From: Adineta ricciae
Lineage: Eukaryota > Rotifera > Eurotatoria > Adinetida > Adinetidae
Direction of reading: 5' to 3'
DNA length: 64,000 bases
NCBI GenBank assembly: GCA_905250025.1
Contig: CAJNOJ010000040.1
Coordinates: 1 to 64,000, forward strand
Under the pieces are notes generated by a model. That model was not told the DNA's origin. It saw nothing but the letters and a program-made list of their open reading frames with translations, and searched no databases. Within the stretch, counting starts at the first letter, position 1. Each line of letters starts with the position of its first letter. The translations under genes were made by a program, and so were the position numbers. Below, piece after piece: positions 11,361 through 21,868 of the stretch.

Positions 11361-12353
11361 AGAAAAGATAAAATATATTCGACATCTTTCATCTTGCTTG
11401 AGAAACTCGTTTTTTCATACTTCATTGGATAGCATATGACACGCTTGATATTCGGAACTCTGTCTTGCTGTTCATATTCTGTATGTACATAGATCATCAC
11501 GTAAAACTTTAAGAAACGTTTTGGTTAATTATTGACAGAAGATAATCACAGTAAATAAATGATTATCCAATGTTTTATTTATTCGTACTTCAATAACCTT
11601 TCGTAACGTATTTTGATGCCGGTTAGATAACATGTATTTATATAACAGATTTGTTCTATTTTCGCATTCAGCTCAAGGTGAGAAAATGCTGTACTGAAGT
11701 TGCGTTTCTTGGATTGATAAAAAAGAACACAAGTGTCCTATACTTGGAAAGCATTGTCGCTCGATATTCGCTTATCTGTGTAGAGGTTATTGCGGTTCTT
11801 CGTTTTCCAGATCGAGAAGACGAAGCGCGCAAAAAATTGAGTGCACTATTATGTTTATGATCTGTTTAACAAATATCTTTTGAATGCATAATCTATCGAT
11901 TTTGATGTTGCTTCAAACATTTAATTACTAGGAAAATCAGATTAGCAGGCACTTCTTGCGTTAATTTAATATCAAATGATAAGTGATGAATTCGTATTTA
12001 AGTTTTGAATGATGATTCTCACTTGTCCGGAAAGTACGCGCAACTCATATGTTACGAAACGACCGGACGATAAATGTTGTATCTCGAGTATTAATATTTT
12101 ACAACAGATGAGTTGCACGAACTTTCCGGACAAGAGAATATCACCAAATCTTGTTTCTTTTCTCACAAAAAAAGATAATTATGAAACACAATATTATTTT
12201 ATTTATTCCTTGTTTAGCCGGTGTTGCTTTATTATCTCCGACTATTCTGCATATGATAACAACAAGCTGCACTGATATTTTACAGTCTCTCTCTCTCCTC
12301 TCGCTAAGTCAAGGTAAGTGACAACAATGTTGACCAAACTTCTCTCTTAACGG
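11361..12353. other. Spacer between ependymin-related copies 1 and 2
   Basis: No supported gene. A 69-codon plus-strand frame near 11651-11860 has no recognisable features. The spacer contains the foldback structure described separately at about 12007-12147. Confidence 0.5.
12007..12147. repeat. Foldback inverted repeat
   Basis: The segment 12013-12048 is matched by the reverse complement of about 12105-12143. Both arms contain CTTGTCCGGAAAGT and GCAACTCAT with a few substitutions and small gaps between them. The loop is about 55-60 bases and itself contains another CCGGAC. This is either a small foldback/MITE remnant or a strong RNA hairpin in the spacer between two ependymin-related genes. 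Confidence 0.75.
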
Positions 12354-12363
12354 TATATATAAA
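12354..12363 (+). promoter_or_regulatory. TATA box of second ependymin-related gene
   Basis: TATATATAAA lies about 70 bases before the ATG at 12424. It is the same ten bases as in front of copy 1. Confidence 0.65.
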
Positions 12364-12423
12364 GAGAGATATTTTTTCAAAATATGCATCACAATTTTTT
12401 TTTCTCTCTATTAACAAGACAAA

Positions 12424-13125
12424 ATGTTTGCTGCTCTTCTTCTGTGTTTGGTCGGCATTGCTGTAGCTCAAAGACCACAACCGTGCACGACACCACCACA
12501 ATGGGAAGGTCGCGTCTTCGACATCAATGAACAACAAAAATTTTCTTTGGAAGGAAAACTAAGCTACGATGCAGTGTATCATCGCGAACGAATCGTTGAC
12601 GAAATCGATGAAGGCTCAACAGCAGATTACTATGATGTGCTCTCTCTTTTCGATAGCCGAGTTGAATTTGTTTACAACTTCAAAGCCCGCAATTGCACAC
12701 GACGTGAAATCCAACGACCATGGCGTGACTTCGGTATTCGCCCAACAGATCGATCGTACGGTGAAGCTTACATCGGCTCATCCGTTTTTCCAAGCACGGG
12801 TGTCTTAGTTACAATTTGGTAAGTCATATCATTACTCGACTCAGCAAATGTAATTTTGTTCTTCTCGTTAACCAGGGCTGGCAACTTCACATTACCATCC
12901 AATGACACAATTGATTATGTTTCCACATGGACATATACAGGATGTCTTCCAGTGTCTCGCACAACCTACAGTGACAAATTTGGTAGCTCACATTTATCGT
13001 TTTATGATATTACAGTTGGCATTAGCGATCCAAATGTGTTCATTCCACGACGTGAATGTGTCTCAGCCGAAGAATGGGAAAACCGATATGCTCTTTTCGA
13101 CGTACCTCATAAGAAAATTCACTAA
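12424..13125 (+). CDS. Ependymin-related secreted protein, copy 2
   Basis: Two exons (12424-12818 and 12876-13125) encode 214 residues. Exon 1 has exactly the same length (395 bases) as in copies 1 and 3, and the intron falls inside the same Trp codon. The signal peptide is MFAALLLCLVGIAVAQ, followed by CTTPPQWEGRVFD, LSYDAVYHRERI, NFKARNCTRRE and RPWRDFGI. The second half contains TWTYTGCLPV and DPNVFIPRREC. An NFT glycosylation site lies at the start of exon 2. By family it is a secreted extracellular protein; its exact ligand is unknown. An AATAAA is found at 13180-13185. It is closer to copy 3 than to copy 1 in the signal peptide. Confidence 0.88.
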
Positions 13126-13179
13126 CTTTGCATTTTCCCTATTTCATATATGATAAGTTTCTTTTTCTTCCATTTCCAA

Positions 13180-13185
13180 AATAAA
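13180..13185 (+). terminator. Polyadenylation signal AATAAA
   Basis: AATAAA lies 55 bases after the stop of ependymin-related copy 2. Confidence 0.55.
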
Positions 13186-13904
13186 GCAATTCTGTAATAG
13201 CATTCAATATGTGAACAGAATCTTTCCAATGTTTTAGAATAGGGCAAAAAGGATACATAGCGATCTGCAGCTCATTTCTAACTTGTTCATCAGTTTACCG
13301 AATGCGGAAGTGTATAAGAGTAAAAATTGATCTGACTCTTCTTCTTCGAGCTGTGACGACTGTGTTAATCGATTAATAAAATACTTTCTGTATACTTACT
13401 TAGTTAATTAATCAATTAAATAATCCATACTGTCGTGAATTACGATCGATGACACAGCAGTTCTTATCTCATTAGCCTAGCATCGTTTATTTGGAGTCTT
13501 CTTGAAGCGTAGTATTCTGTCGTGAGCTGTGACTGGCTAGCAATGAACGATCATTATAGAGCGCGATACGTATAATATTGAAGATAGTCATAGTCACCGC
13601 TGTTTTTCACATTTCTTTGTTGACATAAACATATTTCGATCAACACGAAGAAATGTTACTTAAACAGGCGATATATCTTTCTTTGATACTAAACCAACGA
13701 ATATACCATTTATTGTTCAGTAACCAGCTTAGTATCATCTTGAAGATCGCTACATCAACTACGAAAAATAGAAACATGTAAATATTCGTCATGTTATTAT
13801 CTAGATGGTATAACCACTTTCTGTGTCATTTTCTTTACTTTTGCTATCTACGCGCCCGTAGAATCAACACTGATAATCGTCATTCTTTTTGGCACAGGTC
13901 TGAG
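13186..13904. other. Spacer between ependymin-related copies 2 and 3
   Basis: AT-rich, with short palindromic AT stretches near 13371-13425. No reading frame with coding character was found. Confidence 0.5.
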
Positions 13905-13913
13905 TATATAAAG
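13905..13913 (+). promoter_or_regulatory. TATA box of third ependymin-related gene
   Basis: TATATAAAG lies 82 bases before the ATG at 13987, matching the placement in the other two copies. Confidence 0.65.
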
Positions 13914-13986
13914 AGTTGCCAGTGGTTCCAAATTTCATTCGAAATCTTCACAATTCTTATATTACCAGTCTAACGATACCATTCCA

Positions 13987-14682
13987 ATGTTCATCATTGC
14001 TCTTCTCTGTTTGGTTGGCATAGCAGTAGCACAACAACCACATCCATGTACATCGCCACCACAATGGGAAGGTCGTATATTTTCTAGCAATGAGAAACAA
14101 CATGACACCATGAGAGGAAAGATCAGCTATGACGCTACATATCGCCGTGTTCGAATCATTGAAGACTTTGAAGTCGGTGACGACGAATATGCTTTCGATA
14201 TACTGTCCCTCTTCGATTCTGGACTTGAATTTGTTTACGATCTGAAAGCACACAACTGCACACGCCGTCCAATAACTGAACAATGGCGTGATTTTGGCAT
14301 TCCACAAAATGCTCGTTCATATGGTGAAGCTTACATCGGTTCATCATCATTCCCAGACGCTGGCGTTCTTATTACTATTTGGTCAGTAAAATCTGTTTTA
14401 AGTTGACAAATATTCATCTAATATCTGTTTAGGGGTGGCAATTTCACTATTCCATCCGTAAACGTAACTCTTTCGTATGTTTCTACATGGACATACAAAG
14501 GATGTCTTCCAGTTTCTCGTACTGTCTACAGTGACACATATGGGAACGACGTTCTGTCAATTTACGATGTGACTGTTGGCATCAGCGACCCGAATGTGTT
14601 TATTCCACGAAGAGAATGTCTCACGGCCGAAGAATACACTATGCGACAAGCTTTGTTTGGTACACCAAACAAAAAGAACTAA
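13987..14682 (+). CDS. Ependymin-related secreted protein, copy 3
   Basis: Two exons (13987-14381 and 14433-14682) encode 214 residues. The signal peptide MFIIALLCLVGIAVAQ is followed by CTSPPQWEGRIF, ISYDATYRRVRI, DLKAHNCTRRP and QWRDFGI; the second half has TWTYKGCLPVS and DPNVFIPRREC. The intron interrupts the same Trp codon as in copies 1 and 2 but uses a GTCAGT donor instead of GTAAGT. NFT and NVT glycosylation sites lie in exon 2. The reading frame is intact, with the family Cys residues kept, so it is probably functional. No AATAAA was seen close downstream. Confidence 0.87.
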
Positions 14683-15399
14683 ATAATTTTTAGTCTTTGT
14701 TTTATTGTCTTCAATTTTCTTATTCCTAAGATACAATATCGGTTATGATGTGTGGCACGCACATCGTTTAATTCAGAACAAAATTAGATGTGTATTCGTT
14801 AAGCAGCTAAGGATTCCAATGCGATTTCGTCATACATTTTAATTTCATCAAGATTTTGAATCATGTTCTTCTTGCTCACTTGTTATAGTTTATAGATAAC
14901 TATTCCACTATCATAGGATAAGTACAAAAGACCATCTTCGCGCTCTAATTGACCCTCGATTGCGGCTGTTGCATTAGAATTATCACCTGAGATTGATGGT
15001 TTAGCAGTTGTCATCATCATAAAAATATTACAATGAAAAACAATATATGCCATTTAACATCGCATACAATCTGTCTGTGATGTGGAAATTCGTTTTCATC
15101 ATTCACCAACTGAACTACAGCAAAATCTAGGCGTTCCAGAGAATGTATGTTCATATACTCGAGCTGAAATTGGTACCTCAGCTCTGTTAGCTACTGTTTC
15201 TTCTATCAGTTTCCTTTAAGACAATTTCTTATTTGTAACGATACAATAAATAGTTTGCCATGAACTTCTTTCACTTCGAGATGCACACACTTAGCACCAT
15301 CTATAAATCTTTTTTTTGGATTGGCAATCATCTCTTTTCGAATCTTAAACGCACATTATTTATAAAAAAAAACTTTTTTCTTCTCTTTCGTTATGTATT
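14683..15399. other. Intergenic with two short opposed reading frames
   Basis: A minus-strand frame from an ATG at 15053 to a stop at 14883 encodes 56 residues ending in a protein-like segment (EGQLEREDGLLYLSYDSG). A plus-strand frame immediately next to it (about 15059-15220) has no ATG. Neither could be joined to other exons. They may be remnants of a gene broken by rearrangement. Confidence 0.4.
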
Positions 15400-15864
15400 A
15401 TGGATTCTAAATTTCCACAGACACACACCGTAAGGCTTAGTAATTTTAACTTATTTTCTCTTAGAATTTCTTATTTTTAGGCCCAAACAACATTGAACAA
15501 TCACGTTACTGATCTTGTTATAAGTAATTTTAATAACAAACTTTTTATATCTGTAACACAGTTTGGAAAAATCGGCAGTTTAGTAAGTTTTACTATAGTT
15601 ATTGTCATCAGTGTTATGATTGATTAACAGGTTCTTGTCCGTCGTGACGTTAATCTAAACGAAGATTCATCTCCGGTGTATTCAGTGAAATCTCTTCTAG
15701 GAAAAGATCAAGCTGAATATCATATTCTTGCTCGTCATCTTTACGAACGTTTACAATTGAAGAAACAGCTTCTCTTTGGCTTTGCATTACATTCATTCGC
15801 TAAAAAAGATCTCGAAACCATCGAAGACTTCATTTGTTCAAATATTCAACAAATTAATCTATGA
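15400..15864 (+). CDS. PSMG3: Proteasome assembly chaperone 3
   Basis: Three exons (15400-15429, 15481-15582, 15631-15864), joined in phase 0, encode 121 residues, very close to the length of animal PSMG3. The diagnostic segments are ISVTQFGKIGSLV, where the family has VTQFGK-x-G-T/S-L, then a short variable loop, then VKSLLGKDQAEYHILARHL, and finally a strand with an acidic C-terminal helix (DLETIEDFI). PSMG3 pairs with PSMG4 and acts in the cytoplasm on the alpha-ring of the 20S proteasome during assembly. Its stop codon overlaps the start codon of COX16 in the sequence ATGA, so the two probably share a primary transcript. The ten-codon first exon was chosen because it gives the only in-frame ATG with a good donor. 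Confidence 0.82.
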
Positions 15865-16136
15865 TTAACAAACGATTCGTCAAAAACTTCCTTCCATACA
15901 TTGCATTAATGGGTGTTATCTATGTGACATTACGTAGTGCAACGTGGGTACGTTATGAACGTCGACGACAACATGTTAAGACATATTCACGCGATGAAAT
16001 CAAAGCGAAAGGTCTTGATTATAGTGAGCCAACATCATTGGAAGAAGAATATGAAGAAATGGTTAAAAATCAAAATTTAAGCACATGGAAACAACAACGA
16101 ATTCAACGACCATGGGCAGAAGATCCAGATCGATGA
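15861..16136 (+). CDS. COX16: Cytochrome c oxidase assembly protein COX16
   Basis: A single exon of 91 residues. One membrane helix (about residues 10-25, LPYIALMGVIYVTL) follows a short basic N-terminus. The C-terminal half has the COX16 signature: SLEEEYEEMVK, then W-K-x-x-R-x-x-RPW and EDPD. COX16 is an inner mitochondrial membrane protein that helps assemble copper centre A of COX2 in complex IV. The length and end-to-end similarity suggest that the ATG at 15861 is the true start. That ATG overlaps the PSMG3 stop by four bases, an unusual arrangement for an animal gene. An AATAAA lies at 16193-16198. Confidence 0.82.
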   Translation: MINKRFVKNFLPYIALMGVIYVTLRSATWVRYERRRQHVKTYSRDEIKAKGLDYSEPTSLEEEYEEMVKNQNLSTWKQQRIQRPWAEDPDR

Positions 16137-16192
16137 TCATCATTATTCTTGTTTTTAATATTTTTTTCTATGAAAATAATCTTTTTCACGAG

Positions 16193-16198
16193 AATAAA
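16193..16198 (+). terminator. Polyadenylation signal after COX16
   Basis: AATAAA lies 57 bases after the COX16 stop. None is seen between PSMG3 and COX16 because the frames overlap, so this signal would serve both. Confidence 0.6.
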
Positions 16199-16554
16199 AC
16201 TCCTAAATCAAGATCATACATCGAAAATCCGTCGATATGAAAGATAAATATGCAAATGTCTGGAGCAGTTATGCACTACGAGTGGAGTAGCGTTGATAAA
16301 GAACGGTAAAATAGGAGGCGAGCGTTATTGTAACCAACACTGTAATGGTAAAACTACTAATGTGAAGCAATGTTGTTTGTCAACGTTGTAACTATGTGTG
16401 TTTCGATTGCCGATAGGAGGCAAAGAAAATAATGTTAACTCGACACTCAGATGAAGTATAATAAAGAAAAACATATTGACTTTTTCCCTACAGAAACGAT
16501 TTGTTCTAATAAAAAAGATGTGAAAACTTTCATTCGTTCGCTTTATTACATTTT
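16199..16554. other. Intergenic between COX16 and CIMAP2
   Basis: No reading frame or repeat of note. The part next to 16555 is T-rich and ends in a TTTTAG. Confidence 0.5.
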
Positions 16555-16556
16555 AG
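16555..16556 (+). promoter_or_regulatory. Candidate trans-splice or 5' UTR acceptor
   Basis: TACATTTTAG ends 18 bases before the CIMAP2-like ATG at 16575. Similar TTTTAG or TTGTAG sites precede the TMEM45-like and PGAP2IP-like genes. Confidence 0.3.
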
Positions 16557-16574
16557 TTCATTTATCTGTATAAA

Positions 16575-18135
16575 ATGGCTGCTGCTGATGTTGCTAAACC
16601 TTCCCCATTGGCATTCGCTAGCCAGACAGCTAGGTATGATCTAATCGTGTATTGATTGACTTTTGTAAATTATGAAAATCTAGATTTCAAACCACTGGTA
16701 TGCATCCAGAATTACTGACTACTATGCAACTTCAGAGTTCACCTTATGTTGGACCAGGTTCTTATGACTTAACGCAATATGGCGATTTCAGCGCAAAGAC
16801 TCTAGAAAATCGTATGAAAGGTCCTAATTGGCAGCATGCATTGTATACAGAACAAATGGCGAAGATTCCTCATTCATCTTTCAAAGAAACGTATGAAAAA
16901 CGAAAAGAAACTGAAAGACGGATTGGTCCTGGTACTTATCCAGTTAACGACTTTTTAACGGAAGCTGATCGTCGACCACATTGCGCACGCGGTGCACTCG
17001 ATCAATTAACTCCTCGATTTCCAAAAGAAAATTTGGTTTGTAACAACATAATCCAAACATTAATACTTATTACTCTTGTGTCTTTTTCTTTTCTCGAACT
17101 AGAATCGAGCGCCGCCGCCCGGTGCATATGGTATACCTGATGAGAAGCTCCAAGAAAAACGCTGGAAACAAGGAAGTAATGTTCCTTCATTCGATTGGAG
17201 TAGTGGAACAAGAACATTACCACTTGAGGTATGACAGAAATGGAAACTCACAAAAATGATTTCTTTCGTACGGATTCCTAGGGTTCAAAAATTGGTCCAG
17301 GAACGTATAATATTAAGAGTTCAATCAATGAACTACTTGAAAAACGTGTCAGTGAAAAAGGGCCCTATCAACTATTTACGACGAGTCGGTCAGCACCAAT
17401 ATCAACTGGACATCATGCAGTTCTTGACCGATGGGATCTATCACCGGACTTTCCATCGAAAAACTTTCCTGAATCTATCTCGTCAACTTATTTATTGACC
17501 AAAACAAAACATGGTACATTTAGTAAACTAAGCAGATTTCAAAAGAAGCCAACAGATCGAATATCCATCGATCATCCAGGTACCTACTCGGAAAGTAATC
17601 AGTTCGTTTCGTTCTATTCTACTTTTGAAAACAGGTCTCGAACCCAAAAATGTCGATTTTCCTGGTCCAGGTGCCTATGCAACCACACGAACGTGGGAAC
17701 AAGAGGATTTTCATAAGAAAAAAGTACCATTTAACACGTCATCATCAAGAAATGATAAACGCTCATTCACTAACATCGGCGGCAATCAAGTATATGAATT
17801 CATATGTTTTCCTATTCATATAGTCCCTACTTATTATTATTGCTTTTTATCTAGACCATAGGTGTCGGTCGATACAATCTTGTCTCACCTGTTCGAGACG
17901 AAACAGTAGCTGATAGACGTAAACGATCAAGACGACGAAATGTTGCCTTCTCTTCCACGACGTCACGCTTCACTTCAGCCGATAGAGAATCATTGCTAAC
18001 GTAGGCTATTCTCTTCATAAATAAAATTCAGATATATATATGTTTATCTATTACTGTAGTGAGCGGCTAAAGCCGCGAAACCTTCGATCCGAACAACGAA
18101 CACAATTATATACGAAAGGTCATATAACAGCGTAA
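16575..18135 (+). CDS. CIMAP2: CIMAP2/LEXM-like sperm-tail PG-repeat protein
   Basis: Seven exons (16575-16633, 16684-17035, 17103-17228, 17282-17579, 17635-17789, 17855-18000, 18060-18135) give 403 residues, close to the vertebrate protein once called lymphocyte expansion molecule (C1orf177). Sperm-tail PG-rich motifs appear repeatedly: YVGPGSYDL, RIGPGTYPV, PPPGAYGIP, KIGPGTYNI and DFPGPGAYAT, plus a weaker IGVGRYNLV. Such proteins are microtubule-associated components of cilia and flagella. The C-terminus is very basic (DRRKRSRRR). All intron phases are consistent and no stop interrupts the chain. Assignment within the PG-repeat group rests on length and the order of motifs. Confidence 0.8.
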
Positions 18136-19568
18136 ATTCTTATGCAATTTTCCAAACAAATATTATCTCTTACCAGTGTGTGCTTCCTTATAAATACTTT
18201 TTCAAGCATTTTTGTAGTATGGAAACTTTCAATCGCATATTAATATGTTTTCTTTTTGAAATAAAATTTATTATCACCCAATTATGCAAAGTATACCTTA
18301 CATACCAACATTATGGTATCATCATAGGGCTTTATTTCCAAGCATTCGCCTAACAGGTGCGGCAAACGCTCTTCGCAATACTTTAGTGTAATTTTCATCA
18401 GAGTCATTATGATTATTAGTTTAACGAGATGCAGCAACCCAAACTTAAACGGATGAAGGATATAATAAGACAAATCCCTTGAATGTCACAAAATCATAGC
18501 ATGATTCTCAATGATACTGTTTCTATTCTATACTAAAAAAAACAATTTAATACAACAATTTTAGTGTGATAGTTTTAAATATTGATATTACAGTTTTTCT
18601 ATCACGATCCAATAACAAAATCGTCTATACCAGTTGATTTGAACAGCTGTGATAATGTTTGGTATCGAAATCAAAATCAACCGCAAATACCATTCCTTAA
18701 TATTCATCTGATGTTATAGATTCAGATAAACATGAAACGAGGTTACTTATAATAAGATTTTGCACTTTCGCTTCATACTTTGCCGTTCTGTTCTACGAGT
18801 TTTTTCAAGCGAGTTCAGGGATAATTCTATAGAAAGAAAAAACACATAGTCGGAGGCTTTTCATAACACATAATTGGCATAATAGTCTTGGATAATGTCT
18901 CTGATTAAAATTTTTTAAAATAACCATCCATTCTCGGCGGATTATTTCATATATTTGATTTCACTTCCACGACTTTCTTTGATCCGAACGATTCACATAT
19001 CCTCCATTGACAGTTTCTAGTCTTCTCAGCTTGCAGCATGTCTCGAAGTACGTCAACTTACTTACGACAACTTTGTACTCGCTTCAACGTTCTTCGCTGT
19101 AATATTGGAGCAAGGGCCGTAACTTTTCCTGCCGTTCTTCGTCCGTTGAGAACGAGAACACGGCTTACGCGTCATTTTTTGCTTCGTCATCATGTTATTC
19201 GAGAGTAAAGTATAAATAAACGAGCAAAAATCTATGTAAAAAATCGATTGCTACGCATACAATCATTTCACCTGTATCATGGATTATATCCTACACTAAT
19301 GATCGACGAGAATGGGTAAAAACAAGCGATCAACTTCAAGACTTTTGTCAAAATTAGCTAGCTTTCATGCGAAATATGTAATGCGGAAAGTCGTTGATAA
19401 TAATTCACATGTCATGATACGATCTCGTGTAGATATTGATCTAATAATGTCGTTTCTTTTGCTATTTTTTTCCCTTTCGGCTTGAAAGTCTATCGTATAG
19501 CAGTATCAAATCATACTTTTTTCTCAAAGACACCTATATATATACATTTAACTTGTATATTTTGTTTT
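18136..19568. other. Intergenic, possible small or broken reading frames
   Basis: An AATAAA near 18259 could end the CIMAP2 transcript. After a TTACAG at 18587-18592, a frame of about 42 codons looks exon-like (it includes SSIPVDLNSCDNVWYRN) but could not be joined to anything. A 56-codon ORF at 19038-19208 is listed separately. The rest has no visible features. Confidence 0.4.
19038..19208 (+). CDS. Short Arg-rich ORF, doubtful
   Basis: An ATG-started frame of 56 residues, rich in Arg, Ser, Leu and Thr and with almost no acidic residues, resembling a mitochondrial targeting sequence or a fragment of an organellar ribosomal protein. A short T/C-rich stretch ending in CAG lies just upstream and could be an acceptor. 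No downstream exon was found and no family was recognised, so it may be chance. Confidence 0.2.
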   Translation: MSRSTSTYLRQLCTRFNVLRCNIGARAVTFPAVLRPLRTRTRLTRHFLLRHHVIRE

Positions 19569-19570
19569 AG
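19569..19570 (+). promoter_or_regulatory. Candidate trans-splice or 5' UTR acceptor
   Basis: TTTTGTTTTAG ends 20 bases before the TMEM45-like ATG at 19591. Confidence 0.3.
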
Positions 19571-19590
19571 ATTGATACAAATCTGACAAA

Positions 19591-20519
19591 ATGGGCACTT
19601 GGATTGGACATATTGCACCTGGTATGATTGAATAAATGTTTTGTTTTTGATTTCGACATTTTCTTTAGGTGTATTTTTCGCGTTATTCGCTATATGGTGG
19701 CATGTGAACAACTGTGTAAATTATTTCAAATCACTCAGGAATGAAAGCGATAGGAAGACAAAATCTTCGAATACTTTTCGAGGTTCAACAACATATTATT
19801 GTCAGTGTTTACCAAGTAAGACGCTTCGCGGAGCGCCGATTGAGAGTATTCTCAAAATTTTAATAACATCAATTCATTTTTCCATCGAATTAATAACCGG
19901 TTATGATACAAATCCAACACCTCATATTGGCGATGAAAATGCTCATCACACTGCGATGCTTTTTGGCTTCTTTCTTGGTGCATGGATTGAAATTCTCGTT
20001 CATTTCAAAGTTCCATTTCCCAAAGGCACCACACAAGTCATGGGTTTCTTGGCTTTTACGATCGAAGGCTTAATGATGGTTTTTCATTTACATGCTCGAA
20101 ATATGGTAGATGCTCATATACATCAACTACTTGGTATAACAATTGTCTGTTCGATGATCGGTGCGTTAGGTGAATGTTATAATCCAAATAGTTTCTGGTT
20201 AATCGTTTCCAGAAGCTATTTTACGTTAATTCAGGCTACATGGCTTATCCAAGCAGCTTATGTCCTCTGGCCAAAAACAACGAACCCCTTGTTTCTCTGG
20301 GATCCGGAGTCACATCGATCAGTATCATTGCTAACTATGTCCTTTGCTTATCATTTATCAGGAGATGCATTTATACTGATTATGATATATCTTTTTGTTT
20401 ATAAGTTCTTCTCGGCAAATGTAAGAATCAATAATGATGATCAAGGCGACAATGAAGAGTTGGCAGCAGGCTACAAATTGATATTGAATCTGAATGAAGA
20501 AGACAGTTGTATTCAATGA
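19591..20519 (+). CDS. TMEM45-like multi-pass membrane protein
   Basis: Two exons (19591-19621 and 19669-20519) encode 293 residues. The N-terminus MGTWIGHIAPG followed by FFALFAIWWHV matches the start of TMEM45A/B (G-H-x-x-P-G then a hydrophobic helix). About seven hydrophobic segments follow. The family motifs H-x-x-M-x-x-F-F, an E-G-x-x-M-x-F-H-x-H segment (FTIEGLMMVFHLHAR) and H-x-H-Q-L-L are present, as is a helix with Q-A-T-W-L-I-Q-A-A-Y-V-L-W-P. The cytoplasmic tail is acidic. TMEM45 proteins (DUF716) are integral membrane proteins of poorly defined function, reported in the Golgi and endosomal system of mammals. Confidence 0.82.
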
Positions 20520-20639
20520 ATCGTTTTTTTTTTATTCAAGAAACTATGAAATCTAATGCGTTAGATATGTGTATTCTAGTGATATTGTGTTGTAAGCAAA
20601 TGTATTTCACGTAAAAATTGTTGTTCTAGTTAATTCAAA

Positions 20640-21110
20640 GATTTTGCTCATTACAATAATCCTTGTTGAAAAAAGTGAGTTCGACGAGTGTTAGTTGATT
20701 AATAGTCTTTTTTCACAAGTACCAATGATGAGTTGCTGATTAACGGGTTGTAATTTTCATCCTCTCTGTCTCTACATCCCATTCGACAAGTCATACTTGT
20801 TGGAATATAATTCAAAACATGCTGCCTACTGGAAATTAATACTTAATTAACGGTGACTTAAAGTCGTAATGGCGTCTATCAGTGTCATGTGATTGATGAC
20901 GCATCGATATTGCGTAGTATTTTTTATCTTTTCCAATGGTAAATTTGAGATTCACCGATGGAGAGGTTATAATGAGACGCATCTGATAGTGTTTCATAAT
21001 GGCTTGACGACGACTTGTCGAGCAGTATATTTTAATTGTGGATTTGATGAAGAGTTCATTGAGTTGATCGATACCGAACATACTGTCTACTCTTCGAGGT
21101 AGTTGTAAAA
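20640..21110 (+). pseudogene. Truncated copy of the neighbouring Ig-domain gene
   Basis: This stretch is clearly similar to 21840-22430, the first three exons of the intact Ig gene downstream. Matching blocks include the first donor (AAAGTGAG), the region with ATTCGACAAGTCATACTTG, the FYQCYV-like segment around 20876-20900, and the block encoding FNYGFNEELIELIDTEQ. It is broken: the start codon and most of the signal peptide are deleted, the acceptor CAG before exon 2 has become CAA, part of the Ig core is missing, and the frame is shifted with in-frame stops. Similarity fades after about 21110. Confidence 0.8.
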
Positions 21111-21868
21111 TATTTGTTGTGCAACAAAATTGTGGAAAATGCGATATTCATAACATACGATTTTTCAAAGGACATGAGATAAGTCTCGCATTATATATAA
21201 CCTATGGATCGCGTGACATAGTGGAAATCTTAGGTGTTTTCATACGATCTGGATCTTTATTTATAAGACAGCAGAGAAAGTACTTTTTCTCCTATATAAA
21301 TGCATACGATGTCGAACTTATTCATTATACATCATCATCATAGAACTCGAGATTAAATTAATGGAGTATTCTTGTCGTAGCTTCTATAAATATTTCTATT
21401 CATAATCTACAAAATAAGAGATCAGACTAATGATTAAAAAAGCGTTTCCTTTGATAAAACAATGAAACAAATTTTACAAATACACAAGCTCACAATAAAA
21501 CAGCACATACGTCAAAGTTTTTTTTCGATTTATATCGTCATTTTACTTAGTATTTGATTTCAATTTTAGATATGAAAACGCTGTCAGACACTTACAAAAT
21601 CAATACGAGAAATGTTGTATAATGCATAAATGAAACGAAAATCTTTCATGTAACGCGTCTGTTACTCAAGAGTAGCTCTACAAACTAAAGAAAAATAACA
21701 GGTACATATTCCTTTCTCTATGTTGACTCATAATTACTGCAATTCGGATTTAATCACCCGTATATTCATCGTTCATTGATCCTTTTGCTCTGAAGAAGAC
21801 AACGTTCCAAATGAGAGTCTTTGTTATAGTTACAATGATTTTGCGCATTACACGAATACTAATTGAAA
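21111..21868. other. Intergenic upstream of Ig gene
   Basis: Possibly holds a further decayed piece of the pseudogene (to about 21345) and the promoter of the Ig gene. No coding frame could be joined. Confidence 0.4.

Noticed and set aside
11651-11860. 69-codon plus-strand frame in the spacer
   Set aside because: No family resemblance, start context or neighbouring exon.
18282-18473. 63-codon minus-strand frame
   Set aside because: It overlaps another short frame that looks equally protein-like, and neither joins to further exons.
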